This document shows positions 62,268-64,000 of a stretch of DNA of 64,000 bases, piece after piece. Position numbers and translations under genes: made by a program. The notes below the pieces were generated by a model, which made no database searches, was not told where the DNA came from, and saw only the letters and a list, made by a program, of their open reading frames with translations. This DNA comes from Fundidesulfovibrio agrisoli (GTDB lineage: Bacteria; Desulfobacterota; Desulfovibrionia; Desulfovibrionales; Desulfovibrionaceae). The DNA is taken from positions 96,199 through 160,198 of the forward strand of contig NZ_JAKZKX010000007.1 of the NCBI RefSeq assembly GCF_022808715.1, given 5' to 3'. Numbering within the stretch: position 1 is the stretch's first letter; the number at the start of each line of letters is the position of its first letter.

Positions 62268-62780
62268 ATGAATTTGAAGCACACTCTCACAGCATTGCTC
62301 GCAACAGCTCTGCTTACAATTGTAGGCTGTGGTCCCACTAGAGATTATGCCAAGCTTGACCCAAGATGCAAAGAATGGGTTGATGCAAGCGACTCAAAGT
62401 CATTTAACTTGAAATTTGACAGTGACAAGGCGTCTCTCGAGGATAATTATGGACATTATATTTGTATTATGATACCATATCAACACGCAATTGGAGGCGA
62501 AAAATACTTCATGGAACATTGGAATGAATTTATAGCATTCATACCAAAGAAACTAATGGCCCCAGGTGCTGACAATGAAACTTTGTACATATCGATACTA
62601 ATCTATGATATAGCTAAATATCACAGGGATGAAATTAGAAAAGATACAATTTTGCTTAAATCCTGGAAAACTGCAATAGACAATATGAAGCATAAGAACA
62701 GTTTTGCATATGCGCTGTCCAATGGATACTTCACGAACATCACCAAACAACTAGATCCATCATCACCACCAGCGCCCTGA
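62268..62780 (+). CDS. Lipoprotein paralog 2
   Basis: 170 residues from the ATG at 62268; an ATG 4 codons upstream lacks a better ribosome site. Lipobox IVGC, then RDYAKLDPRCKEW, DNYGHYICIMIPYQHA, YFMEHWNEFIAF, LKSWKTAIDNMKHK. Like paralog 1 it is AT-rich. It differs at many positions while keeping the same spacing of aromatic and Cys residues. Confidence 0.82.
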   Translation: MNLKHTLTALLATALLTIVGCGPTRDYAKLDPRCKEWVDASDSKSFNLKFDSDKASLEDNYGHYICIMIPYQHAIGGEKYFMEHWNEFIAFIPKKLMAPGADNETLYISILIYDIAKYHRDEIRKDTILLKSWKTAIDNMKHKNSFAYALSNGYFTNITKQLDPSSPPAP

Positions 62781-62884
62781 TGTTCACATAAAAACAAACA
62801 AGGCAAATTCGCACAAGAGAACGGATCAGGCCCCATGAACGAGTCATGACCACGAGATGGCCCTCACCCAAAGGTTTTTTCCCG

Positions 62885-63327
62885 ATGTCACCCTCGCCGC
62901 CAACATTCCTCACAATCTGCCTATTATGCCTCATGGCTGCGCCGACAGCATGCCACAGGGGGATCGACTACACCAAGTTCGACCCAAAGTGCCGTGAGTG
63001 GAATGGCGAAAAAGGCATCATGCCGTCGAAGAGCGAATTCATGCAAACTAACCCGGACATGGATACCTACTATGAATATCTATGTGCATAAATTTGTCAT
63101 ACCAGCATGCGGCAATATTGGTCGGAATTGACTATTTGTTGAACAATCCAAGCGAATTCACTCATATGGTCATCGGGAAAATGCTGTCATCTCGAAGCGA
63201 CAAGGAAACGCTGCTCATCTCTCATATCCTTCTTAGCATACACGAATCAAATCCACACATGATATCAAACAATGAAGCCCTTCTCTCAGCGTGGGCAACA
63301 GCTATCAGCAAAATGGGTCACAACTAG
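62885..63327 (+). pseudogene. Lipoprotein paralog 3, frame-broken
   Basis: The first frame encodes a signal peptide, a lipobox-like Cys (TACH), IDYTKFDPKCREW and DTYYEYLCA, then a stop at 63091. The next frame, beginning around 63082, continues the family with MCINLSYQHAAILVG to LLSAWATAISKMGHN. Comparison with paralog 1 (EYYMCLN) points to a single missing base near 63075-63083. Either a real frameshift, a sequencing error, or unusually a programmed shift; I favour a broken gene. Confidence 0.78.
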
Positions 63328-63499
63328 ACACGCCAGCGCTCGATGGAATATTATACGGCCGTATCGCCCCCCATCAATCCAATTAAGTGATACTGGCTGC
63401 ACAACCTCATCAAAGATCCATCACGCACGTAGACGCACACAACCATTACAAATGTCCGCCGTTGCAACCAACTGCCAATTCAAATCCAAGGAGTACCCC

Positions 63500-63979
63500 A
63501 TGCCGCCGAAGCGCCTCCTCCCCGCACTGCTCGCAATCTCCCTTCTGGCGCTCTCCGGCTGCGGCCCGCATATAGACTACGCGAAGTTCGACCCGCGCTG
63601 CAAAGACTGGAACGGCGCCAACAGCCACGGCCGCTATGACGCCAACTTCGCCGCCACGGACCCCGACGTGGAAACCTATTACGAGTACTTCGCCTGCCTC
63701 TACAGCACATCCTCCAAAATCGCCTCGGAGCTGAAGTTCGCCTACTTCGCCAAGCACGCCGACGAATTCCTGGCCATCGCCCCGGCCAAGCTTGCCCGCA
63801 CGCGCAGCGACGTGGAGACCCTGGCCCTCTCGCAGATCCTGGCCTTCATCCAGCTCAGCCGCTCGGCCCAGGTGGCCTCGAACAAGGAGGTCATGCAGGC
63901 ATGGGGCAAAGCTCTCGACAGTATCAAGAGTTACCACTTTCAAAGGCTGGCCTACAAAGCGTACTTCCAGGTGCGCTGA
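63500..63979 (+). CDS. Lipoprotein paralog 4
   Basis: 159 residues, lipobox LSGC. IDYAKFDPRCKDW, ETYYEYFACLYS, YFAKHADEF and MQAWGKALDSIK align with the other copies. This copy is GC-rich, like the host background. AAGGAG at 63488-63493 supports the ATG. It is separated from copy 3 by about 170 bp of low-coding sequence. Confidence 0.85.
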   Translation: MPPKRLLPALLAISLLALSGCGPHIDYAKFDPRCKDWNGANSHGRYDANFAATDPDVETYYEYFACLYSTSSKIASELKFAYFAKHADEFLAIAPAKLARTRSDVETLALSQILAFIQLSRSAQVASNKEVMQAWGKALDSIKSYHFQRLAYKAYFQVR

Positions 63980-64000
63980 GGCTCCCCACCCGCCCAGGCC

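Overview
The window is very GC-rich and dense with genes, apart from one AT-rich patch near the right end. Gene content and style suggest a Desulfovibrionaceae-like (delta-proteobacterial) Gram-negative. The supporting traits are a small RRM protein, PAS/sigma-54 enhancer-binding regulation, many chained start/stop overlaps and palindromic intergenic repeats. This placement is inference; no rRNA or other taxonomic marker is present.

Left edge (1-1791): a lipoprotein, a short RNA-binding (RRM) protein with its own terminator, and a small unknown protein.

Surface-glycan island (1794-42064): about 31 genes in mostly overlapping operons. It holds GT4 and GT2 glycosyltransferases, two large glycosyltransferase proteins with helical-repeat tails, two AsnB-type amidotransferases and six radical SAM enzymes (one with a B12-binding-type domain). 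It also has an ATP-grasp ligase, an aldolase fused to a Rossmann-like half, an amidohydrolase-like protein, a NeuA-type cytidylyltransferase, SAM methyltransferases and two DegT/DnrJ/EryC1 aminotransferases. A Gfo/Idh/MocA dehydrogenase, two sugar-nucleotide epimerases, a probable polysaccharide deacetylase and a HAD-like protein complete the set. No flippase, polymerase or flagellin gene is in view, so I cannot say whether the product is O-antigen, capsule or a protein glycan. The run 8768-22781 looks like one transcription unit and contains the least familiar chemistry.

Envelope and metabolism (42269-47183): a very large AsmA/DUF748-type protein and a divergent L-2-hydroxyglutarate oxidase-like enzyme.

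Orphan phage tail-fibre cassette (47244-50664, minus strand): fibre or spike protein, two small fibre or baseplate proteins, a tail-assembly chaperone-like protein and a tail-collar protein. No capsid, lysis or integrase genes are present.

Envelope block (50766-60429): three overlapping polytopic membrane proteins, an ECF sigma factor with a small membrane protein and a Spy/CpxP-like protein, a large MscS-type channel, and a divergent regulator with about six PAS domains and a sigma-54 AAA+ module.

Right end (60543-63979): an unknown protein with a zincin-like EExxH segment, then four paralogous lipoproteins (one frame-broken) that differ sharply in base composition. The promoter of the unknown gene and that of the distant tail-fibre cassette share a palindrome, the adjoining bases and an identical 14-nt spacing to a -10-like hexamer. 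The two loci therefore appear co-regulated. I consider this pairing (phage-type late control of a tail cassette and of a putative effector next to a lipoprotein array) the most promising new system here.
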